From: Microcyclospora pomicola
Taxonomy: Eukaryota > Ascomycota > Dothideomycetes > Capnodiales
NCBI GenBank assembly: GCA_002786065.1
Contig: NHNY01000028.1
Coordinates: forward strand, 124,001-188,000
Length of the DNA: 64,000 nt
Reading direction: 5' to 3'
Below are positions 41,766-52,971 of the stretch, piece by piece. The position numbers and the translations under genes are program-made. Position 1 is the stretch's first letter, and each line of letters begins with the position of its first letter. The notes below the pieces were generated by a model that was not told where the DNA came from, ran no database searches, and saw nothing but the letters and a program-made list of their open reading frames with translations.

Positions 41766-43316
41766 GATGATCGCGTGCTCGAAAGGAGCTGTGTGGTTGG
41801 GGAGAGTGAGGAAACTGGATCGTGCGCAGTCAATGGCGAGGTGGAATGGAGCTGTTATCGGCGAGAGACAGCCCAGCTAGCTACTGTGATGATCAGTAGT
41901 AGCAGCGATGATTGGGGAGATGGGAGAGGGAGGAGTGAAAGAGTGATGGAGAAGAGGTAGCGTGGTGGAGGTTGCGGCGAGATATAAAAAAGAGGACAGA
42001 CTGGACGATCATGTCATGTGCAAAGTGGCATCTTCGCCCATTTTCGACGTAGCGGCCACCTTGTCCTCAAATTCACTTCGACGTCCATCGCCGTCAGGGT
42101 CCACTTTCGTCATCTCCGCCAATCACCATCCGCCGTATGTTCCTTGTTGGTCCTTCGCTGACCTTACTATCTGCCCAGCTTCCTTTACCCGCCCACTGAC
42201 GATCCTCGATCAGAAATCATGAATCCCTTGCTGGGTTGGAGTCACCCATGAAGCAGAATACGTGGCCGCAATAGCGGAGATGTGTTCGTAAATTCCCTGG
42301 TGTGTGCTGATGGAGTCATGCTCCGTCGACTCACTATCACTCGCAGCAGCTACGTATTCCGAAAGAAGACCTAAATGAGGTATCTGTCTGTGGTATATTG
42401 GACCACACAGTCAGGTCGACCCAGTGGATGGAAGAAAATAGAGCTTGTTAACCACCAAAGCCATACGAAGGACAATGATGCAAGACGACAGCATCCCGCC
42501 CTGTCACCGCACCATACTTTGTGGGGATGGTATAGGTATCCTTAACATGATGCAGATCCGGCAGATGGATGCCGGGATATTTGCATGTCTGCAGCTGTGA
42601 TGCACAGATGGTTCTCTCGCAAGACGCAGGATCGTGATACGGTGATCAACATACTCTACTGAAACCAGCCCATCAGGCAAGAGATCATGCCTGAACTATG
42701 GTGTTGCAGAGCGTGACAAGCTATCTCCATATATGGAGGCCTGAGAGCGATCTTTCGCCATTTGGGACTTGATCATACTCATTGCAAGACATTGCCTCTG
42801 GTGACCACTTCGTCTCTCTAGCCACGAGGCACAAGATCGAACCAACAGAAAGCAGGTGAAGGTCCGACTATTTAACGTACCAACAATTGCCTCGGGGCTG
42901 TGTAAGGAAGAGAAGCACCAGGCGCACAGCTAGTCAGTCATATGCCGGGCTAATATTGCCTCTCACTCACATCCGGACACCTGAGGAGCACCGCTGGTCT
43001 TACAATCATGTCCATTGCATGTAGTCAAACCACCTACATTCCGTGCCTGATATATAGATACTGCACGGTAGGATTGAAACAGGTATACAACCAAGCCAAT
43101 ATCACCTGCAACGTCATTGCACATGCCGCCACAGGTCAGACAATTCCCTGCATGAAGTGCTCAGCTGCGGCGGGTGACTAACTGGCTGAGGCCTCCCACC
43201 ACTTCACCACCTTCGGGCAGCAGTGATAAGCCTCTGTCGCTATACTATAACACCCTCACCGCAGCCAACTTTCTTTTCCCGTTCTTCACTCATCACCCAC
43301 GACTTTCTCCTCGGCG
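41766..43316. promoter_or_regulatory. 1.55-kb divergent region KAR2 / Arg-Asp-rich gene
   Basis: Holds the KAR2 promoter, expected to respond to ER stress, and the promoter of the gene at 43317. A CCAAT (near 42120) and a CCACG on the minus strand (near 41960) are present, but not in the exact ER-stress-element spacing, so no element is claimed. No gene seen. Confidence 0.5.
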
Positions 43317-44580
43317 ATGCCCGCCTACGACGACGACGACCCAGGTGACGATTACTCACCTCCCCGCCATTCGCGACGACCCCGCGACGACCGCCCTTCT
43401 CCCGCTGCCCCACCACCCTACCCAACCTCCGGCCACGGCGACGGCGACAACTACTCCAGTGATCCTCGTCGCTCACGACATCCCGACTCACAAGCGCCGC
43501 CCACATATCTAGACCCTGCCGCCCACGACAGCAGATTCCCGCCGCCTCCTGTCGGCGACTCCGTCAACGATCCACTACCTAGCGCTCTGAAGCGCGAAGG
43601 CAGCCGCAACCGAGTCCCGCCTAACACCAAACCACAATTTCCTGACGAAGCGTCATATCTGGGCTCGACAGCACCTGACCTCGAGAGAAAGAACCGCAAG
43701 GCAGACCGCGAGTTCAGACAACGGCGGAACGGGTACGAAAGCGACGAGGGCGAATCGCACCGCAAACGCGCTCCACGGCCACGCGATCCCCCGCCCGCAG
43801 CAAGTGAAGTCAGCATGGACGACCGCTCCAGAAGAAGGAGACCGCGGGATGACGATCGCTATGATGACAACGCACCGCCTCCGCGCCGACGGAATGATGA
43901 CTATGATGCCGCACCACCGCGCCGGTCAGACCAGCGGTATGACGATTCAGGGCGCTCTTCACGCCGGCGGCCAGATCAGTACGATGATGACGACCGCGAT
44001 CCGCCGCCCCGACGCAGGAGAGAAAAAGACTCATACTACGACGACGAACCTCCACCTCGCAGAAAGGGCGGCGTCGAGTACGGGTCCGAGCCTATCACAG
44101 CGGTGCGCCGAAGGAACAGCGAGGCGCGTCCGCGACGACGCAGAGACGACTATGACGACTACAGCGACGAGGACGACGATTACCGCCCGCGCCGCCACCG
44201 CAGCGAAGACCGACAGCGTCGCCGCCCTGACCCATACGACGATCGGGACTCTTACGACCGTGACGGACGACGTTCGGACCGCCGCCGCCGCACCGACGAC
44301 GAGTACGACGATGACGACCGACGAGATCGCAAAGGCCGTAGCGACCGCGATCGCGACCGGGACCGCAGAAAGCCCCCGCGCGAGATGAAGGTCGGAAACT
44401 ACGACATCGGCCCGCTGGTCGACAAGGGCCAGAAGCACTGGTCGACGGTCGGGCCGGTGCTGACTCCGATTGCGATTCAGATGGCGAGAAAGGTATGTTC
44501 AAGTTTTTCCATCACACAATGCCGTGTGGTGTGCTTTGATACTGACGCGGTTGTCCCAGTTCCTTGGAGGTGGCAAATGA
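43317..44580 (+). CDS. Arg/Asp-rich low-complexity protein
   Basis: Two exons, 43317-44492 and a 21-nt final exon 44560-44580, encode 398 aa. The intron (GTATGT...CCCAG, 67 nt) joins QMARK to FLGGGK and the stop. Residues 1-350 are disordered: Pro-rich at first, then dense alternating Arg and Asp (RRRPRDDDRYDDN, YDDRDSYDRDGRRSDRRRR) with DY and PPPRRR repeats. Only the end, VGNYDIGPLVDKGQKHWSTV followed by GPVLTPIAIQMARKFLGGGK, looks ordered and conserved. RD-type mixed-charge tracts occur in nuclear speckle and RNA-binding proteins, so an RNA-related role is a guess. The short last exon matters, as ignoring it gives a false C-terminus. Confidence 0.8.
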
Positions 44581-46034
44581 GTCCAGTCAAAAAACCGAAT
44601 CCTTTTACCTCTCCAGGTCCGACGCGCATCAAGGCCAAAAACAGCGTTTGATGCTCAGGCACTCCACTCCATTCTTTCCCTCTGTTTCAGACTGAACCTT
44701 TCCCCAAGATACACATATGCACAGCAACAAAATACCCCACGAGAACTTTTCACGAATGGAATGATACAGAATGACTCTACTGCCTCACCGCCACTGAGCA
44801 CACGGCTGGGCTCTCGATGGAAGCCAAAGCGATATGGTCATCCCTCTACGAAGAGAGTTATAAAGCACAGGAGAAAGACTCAGCCTTCTTGCTTTGCGAC
44901 AGGTGTATTCCTCGCAATCATCGAGAGAAACAGTACAAAGGAGAACGTACCAGTATCAGCGATCCCGTAGTATGAACAAACAGCAGTATCGGTCACAGCG
45001 GCGGTACCTTCCCAACCCCAGGCTTCGCGAAAAGGGTAGACAAAAAAGAAGGCGCAGACGGGGAAAAAGCCAGGTATGCACCTTCCTGTACCGTACGTAG
45101 CCACTGGGAGGAAATGCAGAAATGACGGAAATACATGACACTACTCAACTTCTCTCTCTTCTCTTAGATATCTTACCTTCTTACCTACCTTCCCACTTAC
45201 TCACCCCGCTCGCATCGCGTTAATGTCCATGGCCCTTGCATCTGTATATCTTATTACCCATTCCAATGCTATACGTCCGTGTTCGCAACAGCACGAGCAC
45301 CGAGTGTAGAGTAAGGTGAGGTAGTCAGCATAATATGATGTGTTGCATATATGGTCGAGACACGGAATGCTAGCATACTGTACTCGCCTTCGAACCTTAG
45401 GGTATGGAGCAGTGTGAGCATTCCAAGGGAAGGAACGCGGAGTATCGACCGAGCAGACGCTCTAGAGTGATTCATTTCAACAACCGAACGCAGAGATACT
45501 ACAGGCAAGCAAGCACGACGTCGAAAAGAAACGAGTAAGGCATTGCGATGGCGCGGAAGTTTTGGTATACATTGCTCAAGTGGTTACATACATAACATGA
45601 GCTATGGCGGTACATATCTATAAACAGGTAGAGATGTTGTGATGCGGGAATGAAGGACATGTGATAAGTAAGGTAAGTACATGAAGTAAGTACAAGCTAC
45701 AGTTTCAAGGCTGATATACATAAGCTTTGGTGCCGGCCGTGCTGACGATCTTGAGCGAGGTGAAGACGACACGCCAGGCCTCAGCACTCGAACCGCAGTG
45801 CTGTGCTGTCCTGTGCCTTGCCCGTCCTTTCATGAGCGCTGATGAATTATCATGAGACATCTGACTATCGCTTCTCCATTATTGTCTCGTTTGCATATGT
45901 TAAGGTGAGGTGGCGAGGTAAGACCAGCAAAAACTTTTTCGGACCTAGCCTCGGTGCAGGGAAAACAGATCTTCACAACAGAATCCCTGCCGTAAGAAAC
46001 GAGCATACAAGATCGCCACTTCGGCAGTTCGAAA
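44581..46034. other. Convergent intergenic region with AGGTA/TACCT words
   Basis: No supported gene. TACCTTCTTACCTACC near 45175-45195 and AAGTAAGGTAAGTAC near 45665-45690 belong to the recurring intergenic word class. 3' regions of the two flanking genes lie here. Confidence 0.5.
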
Positions 46035-48490
46035 TCAAGACTCAGCGGCAGCAGAGTTCTTCTTCTTCTTGCCGCCACGCTTCTTGCGCTTCGCTTTACT
46101 CTGGTGAGGATCGCTGCCTTTCCCTTCCGTGCTGGAGCTGTCGTGTTCGTGGGGACTGGTAGGTTTTGACAGAAGGTGGGACTGGCTATTACTCGGGCTG
46201 GCGCGCTTGGAGCCTCGCGCTTCGCCGTCGGCGATAACATCGTCGTGGAGTTCTTCCGAGGACGTGGTCTCGAGGACGGTCTTTTTGACGCCGTTGTGGT
46301 CGACCAATGTCTCAGTGATGGACCCAGAACGCGCAACACGTCGGGGCGTTTGGCGATCTCGTGATGGTCCGTCCATGTCGCCGACGGTGTCACCGTCTTG
46401 ATCCTCATCGTTATCATCGCGACTGCCTCGGTCCTCCGTAGGTTGTGGTGGAACGGCTGACTCGCTTCCGACGATCAGCTTCTCTGGCAACTGGAATGTA
46501 TCGTCGTCATGTATACTCTTTCCCGCAGCCCGGTTCTCTGCTGCAATGACAGGTGAGGCATTCTCTTGTGCAATGCGGGAGGCTTCAGAGGCTGACACGT
46601 TGTCACTAGAAAGACGGCGCGGTCTTGCGTTGCTGTCGGCGATATACTTGGCGGCAACAGCAGCAGCCCCGTCTGAAGCTTCCGGCCCAGCATTGCCATC
46701 AACATTACCATCAAGCAAACTCTGGATTTCTGTTGCGGTTCGCGCCGGAGATGGCGATGTAGTCGGACGGCTTGGCGAATCGGTTCCCAACGTAGTTGCT
46801 TGTCCTTCTGGGATTGTTCCGACTCCAGGCTTGATTTTGACAGAGGTGTACTTGGTAGTCCTCGGCTTACTAGCAGCATTGCTGGGTCCGAGGTGTTTGA
46901 GATGGTGGCGAAGGTCAGACGTGCCACTCCGCAGTGTGATAGGCCGTAACGTATCACGCGTGGAGTCTGATGCAGCGCTACTCTTACGGCGTGCGAGGAA
47001 TGTCGCTCCAGGCTGCAGAGCCTGGCCGTTGACGCCGCTGTTTGTGCGACTACGCGCACCCGCTTGCTGCTTGCCTAGCAAAGGAGAACGTTCGTCGTAC
47101 TCCTTACCCTCGCGTTCCGACTCGCTCGTCAAAGCATCCGAGAACTCATTTCTGAGCTTCGATCTTGGCGCTGGCTGCAAACGCCGGATAGCCTTGTGCA
47201 CATCGACAAAAACATCAGACTCGTCGATGATCTCCTCCCCAATAAGCTCCTCGATGACATCTTCAAGCGTGACGACTCCCAGAGCGCCAGTAGACGTTCC
47301 TGGGTGATCAGAAACAAGGACCATGTGACTCTTTCCTTCTTGGAAGAAGTTGATGATGTCTAGACAGGAGGTGTTTGGGAGTGTCTCCGGTAGGGTCGCG
47401 AGGGCAAAGTCCCGCACGCGCAGGCAGTCTTCCGGATCATAAGTGATCAGGATCTTGACCAATAACATCCCGATGAAGTCGCGACTGTTTTCTGGGGCAT
47501 ACACTGGAATGCGCGAGTAGCCTTGTGACAAGAGTGTGTCCATCATGCGTTCATCCAGCACAGTGTCCGCACTCATGGTGAACACATCACCCATGGGTGT
47601 CATGATGGCTCCCACAGGCTTGTCTTTGAGATCTAGGACGCTGTTGATGATTGTGACCTCGTCCTCCATAAGACGCTCGCCGGTGGTCCCTTCCAAAGTC
47701 TTATGTAGCTGTACCAGTGTTTTCAAGCCAGCCTTCTTGTACATGACACCATGGTCTTCACCTAGGAGGTAATCAAGTAGTTTGGCCGTCGGCCACGCCA
47801 CAGGAAACATGATATACATAAGGAGCAGTACAAACGGCGCACAGTATGCTCCGATGGGCAGTCCAAAACGTACACAGATCGACTGCGGGACAATCTCACC
47901 AAAGATGACTGCACTGCTATTAGTCCGATGCCATACGTGAACACGCGACTGAACTTACCAATTGCTACTGTACTTCCTAGCACAGCCGGCCAGCCACCAC
48001 CCAGACTCCGGTCCAGGACAATCGGCAATGTTTCGTTCGTGATGACATTACTCAGCAGCAGCGTGACGAGCACCCAATGCTTGCCTCGCTTTAACAGCCG
48101 CAGTACTGCCTTTGCGTGTTTCTTCTCATGTCCGTCTCCACTGCTCGCAATGACTTGCAGGTATGTCTCGTCTTGACCCATGAGTGCGATCGTCAACCCA
48201 GCAAACGCTCCACCCAAGAGCACCAATGCCAATGCCACGCCCAGATACAACCACAAGTTGGGATCATCAGCATCTTTCCCAGAATCTTCTCCCATGATAA
48301 CCATACTTCTGGCGTTCAGACTGAGTGGCATCGCACTGGCCAGTGGGATGGCCACGAGCTTCGCCAACGCCAATGCAATCGGTCTCACTGCCCCAAATCC
48401 ACCACCTCCGCCGCTTCCCCGCAACACGACCGAAGAATCATGTCGTCGCGCATGCGATGTGCTTTGCCGATGAGACATTCGATGCTGCAT
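46035..48490 (-). CDS. MAM3: CNNM/Mam3-type DUF21-CBS membrane protein
   Basis: Two exons, 48490-47959 and 47908-46035, encode 801 aa. The 50-nt intron (GTAAGT, GACTAAT, CAG) joins VAI to [11 protein letters not shown]. The DUF21/CNNM transmembrane domain spans about 78-235 ([51 protein letters not shown]). It is followed by the linker [13 protein letters not shown], a CBS pair ([11 protein letters not shown]...[21 protein letters not shown]...[20 protein letters not shown]) and a long disordered tail ending in basic [13 protein letters not shown]. Yeast Mam3 is a vacuolar-membrane protein linked to Mg/Mn handling. Fungal orthologues share this domain order. Confidence 0.93.
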
Positions 48491-49508
48491 TCGAGCCGCT
48501 GACTCAAAGAGTCCGAAAAGCGAATTTGTCGGCGCAAGGTGTGGAGGAGAAACTAAACACGATGTTTGTGGCAGGCGACTTCGAACTCAAACAATTGACG
48601 TCGGCGGTTCAGTCTAGCTCGATGCACGTCTTGGCACTAAGGTGGATCCCGCGTGGCTAGTCGAAGCTTAAAAGAGTGAGTTTCGGCTTCATCACGACAT
48701 GACTTGACGACTTTCGATGAGGTGAGAGGTGAATAAGTGATACGGAGGAAGGAGTGCTTGTGGCAGCGTGATCAAGCATACGCTTGATTCCCGAAATCAT
48801 GCATGAAGTCACGGGTGGGCGATGAGCTCAAGCTGTATCTTAGCTATGACATCAATAGAGACTGACTGCTCGAAAACATGCATGTCTAATATCGGCAACG
48901 GAAAGTAGTGATCACTGCTCGTGCAACTTTGCATAGCATCTGACTCATTGGCAAGAAGCTATCTGGACAGAGAGTTTATCCCATCAGCATCACACATCAT
49001 CCTGCATGTGGTTCTGTGTGAGGGAATTCATGCTGCTCGGAGCCGCTCGAGCCAATCCCGAGCGTAGACTCTAATGTTACCCTTGAGGTTGAGTCGTCAA
49101 GCTGGGCAAGCTCCCAATGTATGAAAGACGATGTTCACGACCAAAGTTGGTCTTGTGGCGCCGCCCAGATGTGTTTGGCTTCCATTACTGATCTCCTACA
49201 GAACGACACTGCTAGTGGAACGAGATTGGAGCGATGACGGTGACCGAAGCCGCGCGAACAGTGCCTGTATATGAGCGAGATGTGAAACAAGGTATCAGTT
49301 CAAGAGTGCTTTTCTCATTTCAACTTCACTAGGGTAAAGCCTGCTTTCCCAGTCGTGCTATCCTTCTTATACATTTCTCCAGCAACAACGACCATCAAAT
49401 CTCATCGTTTATCAATCCGGCGCCGTCCCTCTTATGGGGACCAGTCTTAAATACGAAGACTTCCACTCCCGCCCTCCCCAGACCGCCAAGTCTTTCTTAT
49501 GGAGACTT
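48491..49508. other. 1-kb intergenic region
   Basis: Promoter of the MAM3-like gene and the 3' end of the repeat-bearing gene at 49509. No gene seen. Confidence 0.5.
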
Positions 49509-51854
49509 TTACTTCCGGCTGGGCAGCCTCCTCCCGGCCGTGGTGATGTCCTCAAACAGCTTCTTAGCTGTAAGCAGGATCTCACACACCCGGGCCGGGT
49601 CTGCGTCGGTCTTGCTCACCACCTCAGACTCGCGCCCGTCCTCGAACAGCTTGATCAGGGCATGCCATTTCGGTCCTGACATCGAGCATTCCAACACCTT
49701 CCAGCCATTCATATCGACAGCCTTCCAGCCAAGTTCACGAGCATGATTCTTGCGCAGCCAGTCGATGATGCTCTGGATACGATGCTCGCAGCGCGTGATG
49801 AAGCGTCTGCGTCTGCCAGGACCATAAGCACCGTCGATGAGATCCCACTCCGTACACATCTGGCCCCAGGTGACCTTGTTTTTGCGAGCGCGAGTGGTGA
49901 GTGCTGGCGTGGCGTCCTCGAGCTGTCCGTCGATGTACTCCCGATCGGCATTCAGCTCGTCCATCCATGTCTTGACGCACGTCTTGGCAGCGGCGATGGT
50001 CATGTCCTCAAGCTTGATCTGATTTCCAGGTACGTCCATTGAAGCGTTGTTCGCCATGTTGGAGTTGGCTGGTCGGTTCATCGAGAATGAGATGGGAGCA
50101 TTCCTTTTAAGCTGGTTTGTGGGCGCTGGCTGGAATGGAGATGGATTATCCCTTGCAGGGAGAGACGTCTGGGGTGTGCTAGGTCCATTCTGAGGAGGCC
50201 CAGCCATCTGGAATGGAATTGGTCCATTCTGCAGACGATCCAACGGTAAGGTCCTTGGAAGGGTGCGCGGTGTCGTGCTTGGCGGAAGAGGCGTCTGGAA
50301 TGGGCTCGGTCCATTCTGCGGAGGGCCAGCCATCTGGAATGCTATCGGTCCTTTCTGAGGGGGGGCAGCCATCTGGAATGGAATGGGTCCGTTCTGCAGA
50401 CGATCCAATGGCAAGGTCCTTGCAAGGGTGCGAGGTACTGGCTGCTGAGAGCTTGGAGGTGCTGCTGTTGCAGCTCTTACATCCACCTCGTCCGATGGTG
50501 ACCATCCTCTTGCCGATTCGCTGATACTGAAGCGGGTACTGCTTCTGGTAAGCTCATCGACGCCCACCTCGCTGCCACCACTTCTGATGGTCCTCTCCAT
50601 TTCCATCTCGTCGCCACCACTTATGGGCTGGTCGACTGTCATCTCGTCGCCGCCACTTATAGGCTGGTCGACTGTCATCTCGTCGCCACCACTTATGGGC
50701 TGGTCGACTTTCATCTCGTCGCCGCCGCTTATGGGCTGGTCGACTGCCATCTCGTTGCCACTGCTTATGGTGGACTGCATCGGCACCGATGGCATGGGTG
50801 CCATCTCTGCAGAATCGTGATTGCCACTGCTTATGGTGGTCTTCCGTACAGGTGATGGTGGTACTTCCACTGAGATTGGGACGTGCGGCCGGTCGTTCTG
50901 CAACATTGCCAGCACCGAGAATGGTTCTACTGCTTGTGGTAGTGGCATCCTGAATGGTGACAGGGAAATCGGCTGCCCCACTGATGGTGGTGGTGATACA
51001 GCGGCGGGGATATGGACGGGCGGCGATGGTACCATGAAAGATGCCGCCTCAGTGATGGAAGGCTGGGAAACAGGTCGCTCTTTCTGTCCCAGGTACTTCA
51101 TCCAGGATTTGTCTCCTGGACCATGAAAATTCAACGGGTGGACGTCCCAAAGAGTGGCGGAGGGCAGGTGAAGAAGGTATTGGCCTATCATTAGGGCCGA
51201 GGAGCAGAGCCAGACATCCAGGATGTATTCAGGGCCATATGTGACTTTTCTTATGAAGTCGAATTGGCCAAGGCTTCTCAACATGTCTTGTGGCAGACGG
51301 TCGAACATCCCACCGTCCGTCTCTGGTGGCAGCATGCGCCACTCTGTTACAGTGACGCATGTTGCTGTTGGTGCTGGTAGGGAGGGCGCATTGTGACGGT
51401 CAGGCGCCATAGCAGGCTCGTCACTACGCTGCTCATCTGAGAAGCGTACACGCTTCCCCTTTGTCTTTTTGTCCCGTGCGACTTGTTGGCGCAGTCCTGC
51501 TGCTTGCCTCTCTTCCGCCGCGTACTGCTCGACACAAGCCCTGAATCTTTCCTTGACAGCAGTGACCTCTGCCTCTTTGGTGAGGTACTTGTTTCCTGGA
51601 TCCACATAACCTGTCCTGTAGCCCCGCTCCCAGGAAAGTGTTGGGAGCGGGTCTCTCAGGCACAGGTTTGTGCCGATGAGTCCGTACGGGCTACCTGACT
51701 CTTTATAAAGCATTGGTGCCGCTGGAGTGTCGGCATGTGGGTGGATGAGGTGCACCACGGGGCGAGTCCAAAGCATGGTGTTGATCTTCATCAAGGCGAA
51801 GGACACGACAATGACAAAAAGAAGCCACATGGTGGCGGAGATCTCCTCGAACAT
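49509..51854 (-). CDS. Unrecognised membrane-anchored protein with two repeat regions
   Basis: Single exon, 781 aa. An N-terminal hydrophobic helix (MWLLFVIVVSFALM, about 9-22) is followed by a block with PGNKYLTKEAEVTAVKERF and a basic KKTKGKRVRF cluster. A globular-looking part comes next (FDRLPQDMLRSLGQFDFIRK; GPEYILDVWLCSSALM). Residues about 355-420 hold a 12-residue tandem repeat, DQPISGGDEMTV, four near-perfect units with degenerate edges. Residues about 470-570 are Pro/Gln-rich with two copies of LPLDRLQNGPIPFQMA. The C-terminal 190 residues look folded (TIAAAKTCVKTWMDELNADR; RRFITRCEHRIQSIIDWL). No family is recognised, and it could be lineage-specific. The long intact frame and good codon use support coding. 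Confidence 0.75.
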   Translation of the reverse strand: MFEEISATMWLLFVIVVSFALMKINTMLWTRPVVHLIHPHADTPAAPMLYKESGSPYGLIGTNLCLRDPLPTLSWERGYRTGYVDPGNKYLTKEAEVTAVKERFRACVEQYAAEERQAAGLRQQVARDKKTKGKRVRFSDEQRSDEPAMAPDRHNAPSLPAPTATCVTVTEWRMLPPETDGGMFDRLPQDMLRSLGQFDFIRKVTYGPEYILDVWLCSSALMIGQYLLHLPSATLWDVHPLNFHGPGDKSWMKYLGQKERPVSQPSITEAASFMVPSPPVHIPAAVSPPPSVGQPISLSPFRMPLPQAVEPFSVLAMLQNDRPHVPISVEVPPSPVRKTTISSGNHDSAEMAPMPSVPMQSTISSGNEMAVDQPISGGDEMKVDQPISGGDEMTVDQPISGGDEMTVDQPISGGDEMEMERTIRSGGSEVGVDELTRSSTRFSISESARGWSPSDEVDVRAATAAPPSSQQPVPRTLARTLPLDRLQNGPIPFQMAAPPQKGPIAFQMAGPPQNGPSPFQTPLPPSTTPRTLPRTLPLDRLQNGPIPFQMAGPPQNGPSTPQTSLPARDNPSPFQPAPTNQLKRNAPISFSMNRPANSNMANNASMDVPGNQIKLEDMTIAAAKTCVKTWMDELNADREYIDGQLEDATPALTTRARKNKVTWGQMCTEWDLIDGAYGPGRRRRFITRCEHRIQSIIDWLRKNHARELGWKAVDMNGWKVLECSMSGPKWHALIKLFEDGRESEVVSKTDADPARVCEILLTAKKLFEDITTAGRRLPSRK
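50188..50437 (-). repeat. Pro/Gln-rich direct repeats inside the 781-aa gene
   Basis: Two copies of an about 80-bp unit (50188-50275 and 50356-50437) encode RTL(A/P)RTLPLDRLQNGPIPFQMA, and shorter PPQNGP and PPQKGP modules lie between them. The spacing of about 170 bp is a multiple of three, so frame is kept. Confidence 0.8.
50596..50775 (-). repeat. 36-bp in-frame tandem repeat inside the 781-aa gene
   Basis: About five units of 36 bp, each encoding the 12-residue unit (I)SGGDEM(T/K/E)VDQP on the minus strand. Units differ by a few bases, mostly silent (GCCACCACTTATGGG versus GCCGCCACTTATAGG on the plus strand). Period 36 keeps frame, so copy number can vary without breaking the protein. 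Confidence 0.9.
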
Positions 51855-52971
51855 CTTGGTGATGTTCTAGTGGGTTGCTGATACTGTAGTCAAGGCATGT
51901 GTCAGTCTTGGAAAGAACTTCGAAGCAACGGGGGCCAGGGGAGGTATGGAGCCCCCAAATGCCTCGACTTACGTGGTGCGGTCGGTAATGTTCGATGTCG
52001 AGGTTTGGTGATGGTAGTGTAGTAAAACAAGCTTGTGAACAGCTCGAGCGGGAAGGTGTACTGTGCTTGGGGTATTGACGAGGATGCTCGAATGCTGGAG
52101 GAATGTCTCAAAGAGCGTGAAGTAGTTACTGGTGATGGGAGAGAGAACGTAAGGAACTGTGGAAGTGGGACGGTGAAGAGGTTTATAACACCACCTGACA
52201 GGTGCGGAAACGAGAATTCGTCCCTCATTCACATGCGTATTGTTCACATAGCCTTGAGGTGAGCGTGAAGTTTGACGCGTTAATCATCACATGCAAGAGA
52301 ACTTCACACAACTGCCCAAGAGAGGTTGCACCTTGGTCCATTGTCGTCGAGCAAGATCGCAACTCGGTCCCACTACTGTTCATGGTCAGTTATGTCTTGA
52401 CTCATTCTTCTTACTATGTCTTGATATCGAGCCCTTCTGCAAGAGCAAAAGGAGTGGTAAGTGAAGTTTCTCAGATCGTGCACGGACCATGCCTATCACA
52501 TGCAATTGGATTCGGATATATGAGCAAATGATCTTGCCTGAGGCGTACCAGCGACGTCCAGAACGAGGAGTGATCTTATTCACAAGTGTGTGTTGTTTTT
52601 CAAGAGTTCATTGGAAGACAAGATTGCATTTTTCGTCATGTGCTCTGCCAATCTTCGGCGTGAGCAAACAAATTAGCAAAAGCCGCGAGGATGTTTGCCC
52701 AATGGTGTCTTACCTCCTACTGGCAAAGCTATATGCCTTGGCAACAGAACAGACCCGTGCACACGGTCGACTGTGATGCCCCAAAGCTATTGCAGGATCT
52801 TCGGGCTCTATCCTCTGCTCGCAACATATAGGTATTCCTTGGCCTGTGTCAATCCACCACCACGTCGTGAAATCAAGAACGACCATACTCAAAAATTGGT
52901 TCTTGATACATTCCTGGCAGTATCCTACACTACTCCAACCAGCAACCCTGCAAGATCCCGCTCGCAGTCGC
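51855..52971. other. 1.1-kb intergenic region
   Basis: Promoter of the 781-aa gene and the 3' end of the DUF3405 gene. A TTTATAACACC element near 52180 lies about 330 bp upstream of the start. No gene seen. Confidence 0.45.

Noticed and set aside
41900-42150. ER stress response element upstream of KAR2
   Set aside because: CCAAT and CCACG words exist, but not with the nine-base spacing or orientation that defines the element.
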